Source: Rhineura floridana (Eukaryota > Chordata > Lepidosauria > Squamata > Rhineuridae). Taken from it: a DNA stretch of 64,000 nucleotides. The notes under the pieces were generated by a model. The model ran no database searches. It saw only the letters and a list, made by a program, of their open reading frames with translations, and was not told the origin of the DNA. This document shows, one piece after another, positions 47,190 to 59,500 of the stretch. Location: contig NC_084499.1 of NCBI RefSeq assembly GCF_030035675.1, positions 19,428,739 through 19,492,738 on the forward strand, written 5' to 3'. The position numbers and the translations under genes were made by a program. How positions within the stretch are numbered: the stretch's first letter is position 1; each line of letters opens with the position of its first letter.

Positions 47190-47455
47190 GCATGGCAGCA
47201 TTTTCACTGCTTGATCATGACTTCTGGCAACCCCATGAATCAGTGACCTCCAAGAGCATCTGTCATGAACCACCCTGTTCAGATTTTGTAGTTCAGGTCT
47301 GTGGCTTCCTTGATGGAATCAATCTATCTCTTGTTTGGCCTTTTTTTCTACTCCCTTCTGTTTTTCCCAGCATTATTGTCTTTTCTAGTGAATCCTGTCT
47401 TCTCATGTCCAAAGTATAACCTCAGTTTCATCATTTTAGCTTCTAGTGATATAAA
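47190..47455. repeat. Unclassified interspersed repeat
   Basis: CAGCATTATTGTCTTTTCTA, GTCTTCTCATGTCCAAAGTA and ATCATTTTAGCTTCTAGTGA resemble a repeat common in squamate genomes. I cannot name the family with certainty. It lies just past the distal SET poly(A) signal. Confidence 0.5.
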
Positions 47456-47739
47456 TTTAATAAATAAGAAAAAATGACACGAGGAAAACAGACTGAGGAA
47501 AAAGCTACAGTTACAACACAGTTATATAGTTCTGTCAATGCAGATCCTGGAGAGCAACAATTGCGCCCCTTTTGGTGGCAATTCGGCCTGGAAGAATTTC
47601 CCCGCCACCCCTAAAAAAAGATTAAATCCAGGAGCAGAGCAGATGCCAATGTGCAGGTCAGGAGATCTTGTCTAGCATTTTGACAGTTCTAGTTCTTTTT
47701 TAAAAGATAAAAGTTTAATTTAGACAAATGAACAGGTTC

Positions 47740-48142
47740 AGAGGGCGGCAACAAGGATGATCAGGGGACTGGAAACAGCGCTATAAGGAGGGACTGGAAA
47801 CGGCACAGCCTTTAGAAGAGAAAAATGAGATATGCTGGAAAAGTCACAGGAAGAAGGCCAGGATCTCTTGATCATCCCAGAGTGCAGGACACAGAATAAT
47901 GGGCTCAAGTTATAGGAAGCCAGATTTCAACTGGACATCAGGAAACACTTCCTAATGGTTAGAGCAGTATGACAATTGAACCAATGACCTGGGGAGGTGA
48001 TGGACTTTACAATACTGGAGGCATTCAAGAGGCAACTGGACACGCACTTGCTGGGGATGCTTTAATTTGGATTCCTGCACTGAGCTGGGGGTTGGACTAG
48101 ACGGCCTTAGAGGTCCCTTCCAACTCTATTATAGGATTCTCA
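47740..48142 (+). mobile_element. CR1 LINE 3' end
   Basis: GGCAACAAGGATGATCAGGG, GCCAGGATCTCTTGATCATC, GGACATCAGGAAACACTTCC, GGGTTGGACTAGACGGCCTT and CCTTCCAACTCTATTATAGG. It lies between SET and PKN3. Confidence 0.9.
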
Positions 48143-49124
48143 AGGGCCAGCTGGAGAGGCCTGGAGGACCACATTTGAGCCAGGGGGGCAACAGTCTTGG
48201 TAGGGAGACCATTAGAAAGCCAAGGTGCCACTTAATCAATTAGCAGCACAAGCCTTCTGAATATTCATGAGGGAGTAATTCTCACTGTGTTCAGCGCAGC
48301 TCTTTCCTTAGGAAGGATGTGGTCCTAACCACACTTACAAACACACTTGTGTTCAATGGGATTTGCCTCTGAGTAACTTGTTTCAGATTGCTCTTAAGAC
48401 TCGCCGGATGAATCAAGATTGATTTAAACCTTTAGGCTTAACAACAATTAAAATTATTGCATTACAATTATATAATTCTACTTTATCAGGCTTATTTAGT
48501 CCCTTGTTACTAAAAGGTCTCCAGGTTCACAATTTTGCCTAGGAAATGCTGCAGCCAGGCAGTTTTGTTGTTGAATAACAGTAGCAGCAATAAATAAATA
48601 AATCTACTCTGCCCTTCCTCCTGAAGGATCCTAGGGCAGCCCAGAACAAACATTAAAACAATACAATTTTTAAAAACACATTTGAATGTTCAAAAACAAT
48701 CATGTATCCTCCCAGCTAATAATGTCAAGGTTGTCAGGCACAGTATATTTCTGCCAACAATACCTGGGGAAAACAGGAATTAATTAAATGCCTTCTGAAT
48801 TATTATTACTGATGTCATTTTTTTAAAAAACCCTGCTGCTCCATCAAATTTTAGCTCCAGCTGATTTACCATTTACACAATACAAAACCAACAATCAGTT
48901 GATTACTGAGGTTTTTTTAAAAAAAGATGTAGTTTATTAGGGTTTTCATATTACCAAAAACCGTGTGCGACCCCTTAAGTATGACCCTCCCCCCACCCAC
49001 CCCTTCCCCTCTCCTTACCTGCCCGTTTCTTTTTCTTTACATGCGTTTTCATTTCTGATGTTCAGTCGTTTGGTGTGTTACTCAGTGCTCGGGTTCACAT
49101 GCTTAGCTAAGGGTAAAGATGCGT

Positions 49125-49512
49125 GTCAGTCTTTGTACTGGGCACGTTTAGCCTGGAGAAGAGAAGACTGAGGGGATATATGATAGCACTGTTCGAGGAC
49201 TTGAAAAGTTGCCACCCAGAGGAGGGCCGGGATCCCTTCTCAATCGTCCCAGAGTGCAGGACATGGAATAATGGGCTCAAGGTGCAGGAAGCTTTTTTGG
49301 CTGGACATCAGGAAAAACTTTCTAACTGTTGGAGCCATATGACAATGGAACCAATTACCTCAAGAGGTAGTGGGCTTTCTGACACTGGAGGCATTCAAGA
49401 GGCAGCTGGACAACCATCTGTTGGGAATGCTTTGGTTTGGATTCCTGCATTGAGCAGGGGGTTGGATTTGATGACCTTATAGGCCTCTTCCAACTCTAAC
49501 TATGATTCTATC
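49125..49512 (+). mobile_element. CR1 LINE 3' end
   Basis: TTTAGCCTGGAGAAGAGAAG, GAGTGCAGGACATGGAATAA, GGACATCAGGAAAAACTTTC, GTTGGATTTGATGACCTTAT and CTAACTATGATTCTATC. Open frames across it are LINE remnants. Confidence 0.9.
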
Positions 49513-49619
49513 AATGCCCTCGTTGAGTTGGAGAAGCCTCTGCTCCTGCAATGCACTGGGCCTTCTCCCACCACTTCCAGTCATCGACTTGACTTGGTTC
49601 TGGACCAGCCCGTGTGCTG

Positions 49620-49925
49620 TAGAGATCCAGAGGGTTAGACGCGGACTGGGATGACCCAGGTTCAAATCCTCCCTCAGCTCGTTGGCGAAGGGCCATAGTG
49701 GCTCAGTGACTGAGCATCTTGCATGCAGAAGGTTCCACGTTCAGTCCTCAACAGCATCTCCAGGCAGAGCCGGGAATGTCCCCCAAGTCTGAAACCCTGG
49801 AGAGCTGCTAGCAGTGGAGTATACACCCTCTCATCTGAACCTACCTCACAGGGTGGTTGTGAAATAAAATGGGTGAGGGGGGGAAACAACTTGCACTCCT
49901 TAAAGGCAGGATATACACGCTGGGA
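49620..49925 (+). mobile_element. SINE interrupted by another SINE
   Basis: Outer element: tRNA-like head (GACTGGGATGACCCAGGTTC, CAAATCCTCCCTCAGCTC) at 49620-49688, and its tail (CCTACCTCACAGGGTGGTTG, AATAAAATGGGTGAGG) at 49833-49925. Inner element at 49688-49832: AAGGGCCATAGTGGCTCAGT to CCTGGAGAGCTGCTAGCAGT. Both are on the plus strand, so the inner copy is the younger. Confidence 0.75.
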
Positions 49926-50269
49926 ATGCAGAGAGTGCTGGGTTGCACCAATTTTCTACTCTGAATTGACTTTTCAGATAAGCTAGCCATGGCTGCCACT
50001 CTGGGCCTTTAAATCTTGCTGAGATTATTATATGTATATTTTTAATTAAAGCAAATTAAGAGCCACCTGGAAAGCTCTTGTTAAACAGCCCCCCCCTTGC
50101 TGCTTAGTTTGTCCGTCTCACCTATAGGACGCATTGCATTTATTTCTTACCTATTTTTGCAACCGCTTTACCCCTTGCAAAACTTGGGTTTTTGTGAGCA
50201 AAAGGTGACTCGGTGGGTGAGTGGGGGGATAATAATCCAGTTTTGGAGGCGGGGGGGGGGAGAGGGAGG

Positions 50270-50502
50270 CAAGCCTTGAGTATATCCTTTCCCGGTCGCG
50301 GGCCTGGGCTCCCCCCGGAGTGAGCCAGCAGAGGGCGCCGGATCCCTTCGGAGCCTCTTTGCCCGGGAACGGTGGGAGTTTGAACAAAGTTTTGCTGGCG
50401 ACAGACGAGTGGCTACTCCGGATTGGGTTGACCCGGCGTCCGCAGGGGGAGTTTAGCAAGCCGGGTCCGGAGAATTGGGGCGACCGCGCTTGGATAGCAG
50501 CA
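50270..50502 (+). promoter_or_regulatory. PKN3 promoter and 5' UTR
   Basis: A GC- and CpG-rich stretch begins abruptly after AT-rich sequence and repeats, and continues through the PKN3 start codon to about 50640. It includes CCGGTCGCGGGCCTGGG and CCCGGGAACGG. No TATA box was seen. The transcription start is not resolvable. Confidence 0.6.
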
Positions 50503-53500
50503 ATGGCGGCTGGGGAGACGCAGCAGGTGAGGAAGGAAGAGGAGGAGGGAAGAGGAAAGACGGAGGGGAGTCCGGATTGGGTTTCCAAACTCAGCCCACC
50601 CACCCCCGGGCATCCCCTGCGGGGCAGATTCTTTCTTGAGGAAACAGGGGGGAGAGCATTTATTTTGGAAGGAAAAGGCTGGGTCTGGGACTAATATTGG
50701 TCCTGCTCAGAGTAGACCCATTGAGGTTAATGGACATGGCTCAGTTAAGGCCATTCATTTCGGGGAGTTGACTCAAAACCTTGGCGCCGATTCCTGCGTA
50801 AAGAATACTGGATGATGGCCCATGTTAGCCACGCTCAGAGTAGACCCACTGGAATCAGTGTATGCCCCACCTGTGTAAAGATACTGGGTGATAGCCAGTG
50901 TTGGGTGACATCTACACCATACATTTAAGGCATATTCAACACGCATTGAAAGCACGTGGCTTCCCCCCAAAAATCCTGGGAACTGTAGTTTACCCCTGAC
51001 AGAGGTACAATTCTCAGCGCCCTTAGCAAGCTGCAGTTCCCAGGATCCTTTGGGGAAAACTACGTGCTTTATGATGTATGTTGTGGATACTCAGAGTAGA
51101 CCCACTGAAATCAATGCAAATCAGTCCATGAAGTTAATGAGTGAGACCCAGTGGTTAGAGCGGGGTTAGGTTGCGATGCTAAGTATGATTTTACTGTGAT
51201 GTTCCCCAAACTTTTTTGTCCCCTGTGGACCACATGAAAATTGCTGTTGGTCTTGGCATGGTTTGTAGCAATTGTAATGCGCTGCGCTGGGTGCTGCATG
51301 ATTATTATTTTTCCCCCAATCGTATTTCTGTTCTTTTGTCACTTATGTTGCATTTTAATGCATTGCTGTTTGCATTCTCTGCAGTTCAAACAGCAACGCG
51401 ATAACGTACAATATTAAGGAATAAAAGAGCAGCCAAAATGCAATTCAAAATCAATATGAACATTCAATGCGCATGTGCTGTGGACCACTGGGATGAAGCT
51501 GCGGGACTACCTGTGGCCCACAGACCACAATTTGGGAACTGCTGGTTTAATAAATGTAAACGCACTGCCTTCAAGTCGATTCCGACTTATGGCGACCCTC
51601 TGAATAGGGTTTTCATGAGGCCGAGAGGCAGTGGCTGGTCCAAGGTCACCCAGTGAGGTTCATGGATGTGTGGGGATTCAAATCCTGGTCTCGCAGGTCG
51701 TAGTAATGCGTGTTTAAAATTCTGTATCCTGCCCTATGCCTTCCGTGAGGGCTTTTCCTTGATTGGAAGCGTTCTTGGATTGCAACAGTGGCTCTTATTT
51801 GCCTGGATGGGGGAGAGGGGTGTGTGTGTGTAACAAACCTCTACCCCTTTGACTTTTGCATGGCTGCCTGCTCTGTAAAGGTAAGCGTCACATCTGTTGT
51901 TCTGCCTACTTTTGCACCTGGCCCTGCTCACCACTGACCTGTGGCCCCCGGAAGGTTATTGTTGAGGCAATGTGGCCCTCAGTCTGGAAAAGTGCCCCAC
52001 CCTTGGGCAAGATGAAAAGAGGATTGGAGGTCACAAGGGAGATATGAACCTAGAAAAGTGTGGATGTCTAAACCGTGCCCTTGACAGCGATAGGCCAGCT
52101 GAGAAAACAGATGTGGAGCATTGACGAGGAAAGAGACTAATATTGGGGAAAGATTGCGGGGGGAGGGATTCTGGAATCTTTTTTTAAAAAATGTCCTGTT
52201 TTTTATCTCCTTGATTAGCTGCTAGCCTCTTATTACTGTGGCCCATGAGGACTAGCAGCTTAGGAGGTTTGCTGGCTGGTTCGATGAGTACTGACTTTCT
52301 AGCTGCAGGTGTTCTGTGAGCAGAATGGCTCTTGGAGCCCAGTTTATTTTGGGGATCAGTCATGTGGGCTAGAAGATTCTGGAGGACACAGAGGGATGGG
52401 TGCAAATCTCGGTGATTTAGCTGCGGGACAGCTAACGTATATGTCGAAAATGAGCCTGAGGTTATCTACATGGCCCTTGTGTGCTTTTGGCTAGGAGAAA
52501 GTTAGATGGGAGAAACCTCTTGTGAATGAGACTGTTGGAAGGTGGCCTCCGTGTCAGTTGGAAGGTCATTGCTTTGTCTAAAAACTGACTTTTTGCACAA
52601 CCTCCTGTTTGATTTAATCTATGCCTCTTCTGTGTTCTCTTCCTGTCTCGGCTAGGAGAGTTTAGAAACTCCCTCCCCCCCCAAAAAAATATTTCTTGAG
52701 AAACATTACATGCTGGGGAGCTATCCAGGCAAAATTTTTAAAGTGCATTTAATTTATTTCAGTGGCAACAATTTAAACATGCATGTAACTGTTCCACTGA
52801 AACTGGCAGTATTTAAAGTGCTCAAGTTTGGCTAGATTGAGCCTTCTTTGAAAAGAAGAGTTATATGCGACAGACATTAAAGATGTGGGCTGGCCTCTCT
52901 GTATAATATATTATAGAACTATAATATAGTTCTTTCACAGAATGACAGGGTATTATTCATTGTTTGTTTCAAGAATTTATATGCTTCTCTTCCTCAGAAA
53001 AGTTTGCAAAGCGGTTTTATAAAGGAAATTGAATAACAAAATAAAATATTGCAGTATATACCGGAAAAAACACCCAAATCCATAAAATAGGATTCCATTC
53101 CACTCAGTATGAATCTCCTTTTGGGAGGAATCTTGGCTCCCTTTGAGAGGAAGGGTGGGATATTATTATTATTATTATTATTACCCACAAAAATGTCATA
53201 CTCACTAATACACTCATGCCTCAATCTATCTACACACCCTTACACCCACCCACAAACACAAACGCACTCTCACTCACTTTCAACAATTTCCTGGCGATGT
53301 ATACAAGAAGACCGTACTGCAACATTGGCTGCCTAACACTATGGTCTGGCTTGCACATAATGCTAAACCATGGCTTAGCTTTTATGTGTGAACCCTGCCC
53401 AAAAATGTAACTATGGCTTGTTTACTGCCAACAAACCACAATCTGAAGCCATGCTTTCTGATTGGCTGACAAACCTTGGTTTGTTTAAACTATGGGTTGG

Positions 53501-56500
53501 TGTTGAGTGTCAACCCAGCACTCTTCCTTAACCATAGTTTGTTTGATGAGCATCCCAGATGCTCACCAAATGACTGAGGTGCAAGACAAGCAAGGCTGAA
53601 AAAAATAAACTTTTGAGAAACAAGCCATGGTTTGTTTGATCATCTGTGAGATAATTCGTGATTAACCTGGAATTTAATCTAGGACTCCGCACGCCCCAGT
53701 AAACACCTCATACTATTAACCCGGATGCTCATTTTTATAGGGTTGTTGTATCCAACTAAATTCTACTCAGAGGAAACCTACTGAAATTAATGTACCTATG
53801 TTAGTCATGTCCATCTGTTTCAATGGGTCTCCTTTGAGTAGGACTAACATTCAATACAAACTATAGGGTTATTGTTCATGGGTCACCCTAGTCATCAGCC
53901 ACCAATTTCCAGCGCCTATGTGAAAGTTTAACCCTTCTCCCATTTTAACTGCACAACAATCCTGTGAGGTAGGTTAGGCTGAAAAACAGTGAATGTTTAC
54001 AAAACCTTCAAGGCCGAGTTGGGATTTGAACCCAGGTCTCTTCATGCTCTTGCTGCTACACCTCAGTCGTAGAGTGACAAAGTAAGACATGGCAGAGAGG
54101 GAAATTATAGTGGGGCATGCCTCTCAGAAACAAAGAAATGCGAGTCTTTGCTATACATGTATGCTGGCTTTATGCCAGCTTAGCTGAAATGGCTTCCCAC
54201 ACAGAGAATTCTAGGAACTGTAGTTTCTCTGTTGGAGATCTCAACTTCCACCACCTCCACCCTCAAGGAACTATAGTTCCCAGGGTTCTCAGGGGCGAGG
54301 CGATAACTTTTTAAGCCTGTTCCTCTTTTTTCCCATTGAAACTGGAAGAGGAACAATGCGGTAGCCCATCTTTGATCCGTTCACTGCCATTCCTGTCATT
54401 TATTGTCGCCGTACTTTGGCAAGGTTGCAGGGAGCAGAGAACAGCAGCTATGAACTAGAACGTGATTAAAAAAAAAAACACCCCACCTCTCTCACACCCC
54501 AATAATTCCTTTAAAAGCAGCACTGTGGTAAACTGTGGCTTCTTTGTCTGCTTCTTGGAAGCCGGGCACACAGACCTCTGAATTTGTCCTGCCCTCTGTT
54601 AATATTTAGCTCGAACGCTTGGGGCTCCACGCTTGATGTTTGCAGCTGAAACCTTTGTTTTCTTTCCACTCTTGGACTTTGGCTTAACTCCTGGTCTTCT
54701 TACTCATTGGGTGTGAACTTCCTACATCCAGGATGTTGAGCCTTTGCGTGTGTGTTGTAGTTCGTAGCAGATTGCCTGATTTAGCTTCAAGCTGGTGTCA
54801 AACACATTTTCTTTCTTTAAGTAGAAAACACACACACAAGTGAGAACTGTAACTAGAGATGTGGTTTTTCTGATCCCCCGCCCCCAGGCCTTCACATCCC
54901 TAATTGCAACAAAATGTCACAGTGTGCAGTATTCCTTTTCAGGATGCAAGCCAGCCAGCCATGCCCTTTTCCAGGATGCTCCATTTCATTCTTCTCTTGT
55001 CCTGCTGGTTTTCCATTTTCTGGGTTTCCCCGCCCTCCTCTGGACGTTCACTTGTTAAAGCAATACAGTTGGTGGCACCTGCCCTGTGGAATTCTCTCCC
55101 CTTAAATGTTAGACAGGCACCATCTCTGTTATCTTTTCGGCGCCTATTGAAGATCTTCCCCTTTTGAACAAGCCTTTTAAGCTGAGACCTATCCCAGTCT
55201 GTGTCTGTGTTGGAATTGCTTTTTAATATGTTCTTAAACCTTCTTTTTTAAAAATGTTTTTAATCTTAGACAATGTTTTGAAAGCTTTTCTTAAGAAACG
55301 TTTTTAAAGATGTGTTGTTTTAATGTGTTTTAAAGTTTATTTTTATGATGTTTTTAAGTTTTTAGTGCTTTTGTTTGCTGCCCTGGGCTCCTGCTGGGCG
55401 GAAGGGCAGAATATAAATCAAATAATAAATAAATAAATACAGTTGACCCACCCCCTCCCCAAGAATGTCAGGGGAAATGTCGGAATTGTACCTCCTTGAA
55501 AAGACAGGAGAGCTTAACTGAGAGCTATTCACACCCATGGAGATCGCACTTCAATTCTGGCTTTTTTAAATTTTTATTTTATTTTTTGCACTATCAAAAA
55601 ATCACTAGGAAAACCCAGGAGAGTTGCAGATAGATGATGGACACCCCCTTTGCCCCCATTAAATGTGCATGAATGAGGCATGGTGACTCCACACTAATTT
55701 CTTTTTGCATTAATATCACATATTTCATCCAAGGAGCTCAAGGTGGTGTACATAGTTCATCCCCTCTCCATATTCTCCTCACCACAACCCTGTGATGTAG
55801 GCTAGGCTGAGAACTGGTGGCTGGCCCAAGGTCGCCCGGTGAGCTTCATGGGCGAGTCAGGGATTTGAACCCTTGTCTCCCAATGTCAAAGTTCACCACT
55901 CTAACCACTATACCACACATGGTTGTATCCAGCCAAGTTCTACTTTTGTCACAGAATAACAAATGTTGCAGTTACTTCCCTAACCAAACTTATATTAGGT
56001 TAGATCCAGCTAGAATAGAGCCACTGAACTTAATAGACCTAACAGACTCATGGCCATTATTTTCAGTGGCTCTGCTCTGAGTAAGGATGGAACAGCAGTT
56101 AGATTTAGTTGGCATTTAAAAGCAAACCTACCTAGAGTGTACTTTTTGAATCAATATGCAAACTGAAACGGCTTCCAAAACTCCCCCTTCCCTTAATTTT
56201 GCAATGCAGTTATTCCCTCGAGTAATGCGGACACGGTTGTGAATGCTTTAATGTATGCATGAAAATGCATCTATTTGAGAAAATAACGTACAAAAATGCA
56301 TCCTCTTAGGGAAAATTGCTTTGCAAAACTGTGTGAGTAACGGAGAAATTCGCCCGAAAGTGCTGATGAATTTTCATGAGGACTTTTTTTTTTTAAATGG
56401 CAAGCTGATGTGGATTTGTGCAGAACCAAACTTGATGTTTATAATGGTTTTTAACTGCAACTGTGTTTTAGAAAGTTTTTAACTGCTTTTAGAATGCTTT

Positions 56501-59500
56501 TCTTTTTCTTCTTAAATGGTTTTGTTGATATGTTTGCCGCCCTGGGCTCTTTCGAGAGGAATGGTGGCATAAAAATTTAACAAATAAAATAGAGTGGAAG
56601 CTTGTTATAATGCAGCTCACTGTACCATGGATTCAGGTATACTGCGGGTCTGACGATGTCCCCGAGTACGATACTGTATACTGTACCGTAGTTTTCATTA
56701 TAACACGGAACCCCTATAATGTGGATGCATCCTTTGTCCCCTGACCCCTACGTTATAGCGAGGGTCTACTGTAAAAGAAATAAATATCAGAAAGATTGTG
56801 AGGAACCAAAATCGACAGATCCACCCACCCTTTAACTAAGCAGAACTAACACTGCATATGGTCCACAAGGTGTATTTTGTACAACTTGTCATTCTCTCTC
56901 TTTCTCCTGATTTGGACTGGCTGTATGTAGGGTGGCTGTCTCCAGCAGTTGCGCCACAGGGTGGACGTCATGGATCCGGGCTTCCAACAGAAACTGGAGA
57001 GCGAGAAGGAGGTCATACGCAGGGCCATCCAGAAGGAGCTAAAAATCAAGGAAGGAGCTGAGAATCTGCGTCGGGTCACCACCGACAAAAAGAATCTGGT
57101 GCATGTGGAAGGCATGCTAAAATCGTCCAACTGCAAGTTGGAACAGCTGCATCAGGAACTCCAGGACCTCAATGCCAGGATTGTAGTAAAAGAGACAGAG
57201 GTGGCCAGGACAGGTGAGGAACGAAGCGGGGGAAAGTTGATTCAGTATGTATTTAAAAACAAACCTGCCTAAACCACACTTTCTGAAACAATACGAGAAC
57301 TGAAAACACAGCCATCTTTTGAAATGTGTAGTTCTCTAAATGTTTCGGTGCAATTCTGAAAGTAATGCAAACAATAATGCACGTGGTGGGGTGAAATTGC
57401 TTTCTGTGCTCCAATTACTGGCCTAGGCGGCACCATCTAGGACAGCGGTTCCCAATTTCCCCCCCCCCTCATGCACTACTTGAAAATCACGGAGGGTCTT
57501 GGCAGACCACTTAATGATTTTTTTTCTGCCGTTGTAACATGCCGTGCTAGATGCTGTATGATTTTTAATTGCTTTTTATTGGCTTTTAAAATTTCTTATA
57601 TTGTATTTTTTTTGTATTGTTATTTGAATTCCGTAGAAATATATAGAATTCAGATTGTGTTTTTCACAGACATGCCGTGGACCACTGAATGAAGCTCGTG
57701 GACCACTGGTTGGGCACCCTGTACTAGGGTAAAGTGTGCCTAAAATGCATATATTTATGAACATAGCAATACAAGAATGCATTACATTAGGGAAAATTGC
57801 TTTGCAAAAATGCACATATTGGGAGGAATTTGCACTAAAATGCCAATGAATTTTCACGAGGGGTTAAAAATAAATAAATCCCAAAATGATGTGGAGAACT
57901 GATCATAAGACTGGAAAAATGAGAAACCAAAATTGACAGATTTGGTCATCCTTACAGGGGTGGCATGCACTGAGCATGTAGAATTGAGGGAGGCTGATGG
58001 GGAATGGATTTTTGGGGTCTGACTGTGTGGGAGTTGGCTGGGCAGCTCTGATACTAAATGATATATATCAGCAGTATGTGTGTGTGTGTGTTTGGGGGGG
58101 GACCTGTGGCCCTCAAGATGTTGCTTATCTCCAACTTCCATCCGCTTCAGGTGCCGTGCCGAATCGTAAAAGAAATAATAGAATAAAAAATACAATAAAT
58201 AAGAAAAGAAATAAGGTTTTACACATCTATGCAGTTGTACAAATAAAAAATAAGAAAACTACATGTAAAATCTTGATATACATAACTTGCCATTTCTTTA
58301 TAACAGAACGCAATTTGAGGTTGTTAAAAAGATTATAACCATTATGAACAAAGATTCTAAACAAAGTGTGCTTTATAAAAATGTTTATATAAATCCCTAT
58401 TGGAAATCAAAACAAAGAAGAGGCAGTGCATTTGTTTAGCATCACTCCAGCTCTGTAATTGTTCCAGACATATATTCATGTTCTGCGTTCTTTTCCTGAC
58501 CAGAAAATTTCTGCAACACCAAAACGATCAACGTACATTTCTCATTGTTTTGTGTCTGACTAGCATCGGCTTAAAAAATAATACTGTCCTGAACTTCCAC
58601 TTGAGGTGGCTTTTCCACCTCCTTCCAAGTAGAAATGAAGTCTTACAGGAATGTATCCAGCTAGTTTATTGATTGTAAGTCACTCTGGGTTCCCTCTTGT
58701 GAAGAAAAGTGACTAACAAATTAAATAAATAAGCAAAAGCATAATAAACAGAGATAACTTCAAACTTCAGAAACTTGTAGACATACAAGGTATCAAAATA
58801 CATACAATGTATCAAAAATCAGTAGTTTTAAAGCAAGTCCGTGTACAAAAATTGCAGGCTTGCCTAAACAGCGAAACTTATTTAAACAGACTCCAAGAAC
58901 AATCCACCAAAGAAGCCTGGCTAAGATGAACAGGCGTCCATCTCCTTCTTCCAGTTTTAATTGTGGTCTTAAGTCTTGGGGTGGTAAACCTTGTTTAGCC
59001 CAGGGGCCGCATTCACTTCTGAGAAACCTTCTGAGGGCCGCGTGCCAGGGGTAGGCAGGACCAGAGGCAAAAGTGGGCGGGGCCACAAATGCAACCTTTG
59101 TGCGGCAAGCTAGTAGCTACACATGCTCTTCTCTATCCTCTGTCCAGCAAAGCAAGACGCATGATCAGAGTTTCAAGGACACATTGGGACTGTGAGGGGA
59201 AGGGCAGTTAACAAGTTAAAACAGACAAATGCGTGCATAAATTCTGCAAAATAAGGGGAAGACTTTGATTTTCATGCCTGGCTTGTGGGCTACCAAGGGG
59301 TATCCAGTTGAATGCTGTGGGGGGAAATGGAATGGTGGATTAACTGGGCCCATCTTGGCCCGATCCTGATGTTGTTACAGATGAAAAGGTGTCCCCTGAT
59401 CCTTGCGTCTGGGGAAAGAGCCCGGGCCCGGCGTCAAGGAGGATCGGGGCGCTGAAGAAGCAGCTTCACATTGAGATGAAGGTGAAGCATGGCACGGAGA

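Noticed and set aside
58140-58740. AT-rich stretch with open frames (up to 113 codons) in PKN3 intron 2.
   Set aside because: The frames are lysine/asparagine-rich readings of AT-rich DNA followed by a LINE-like tail (AAATTAAATAAATAAG); no domain or splice support.
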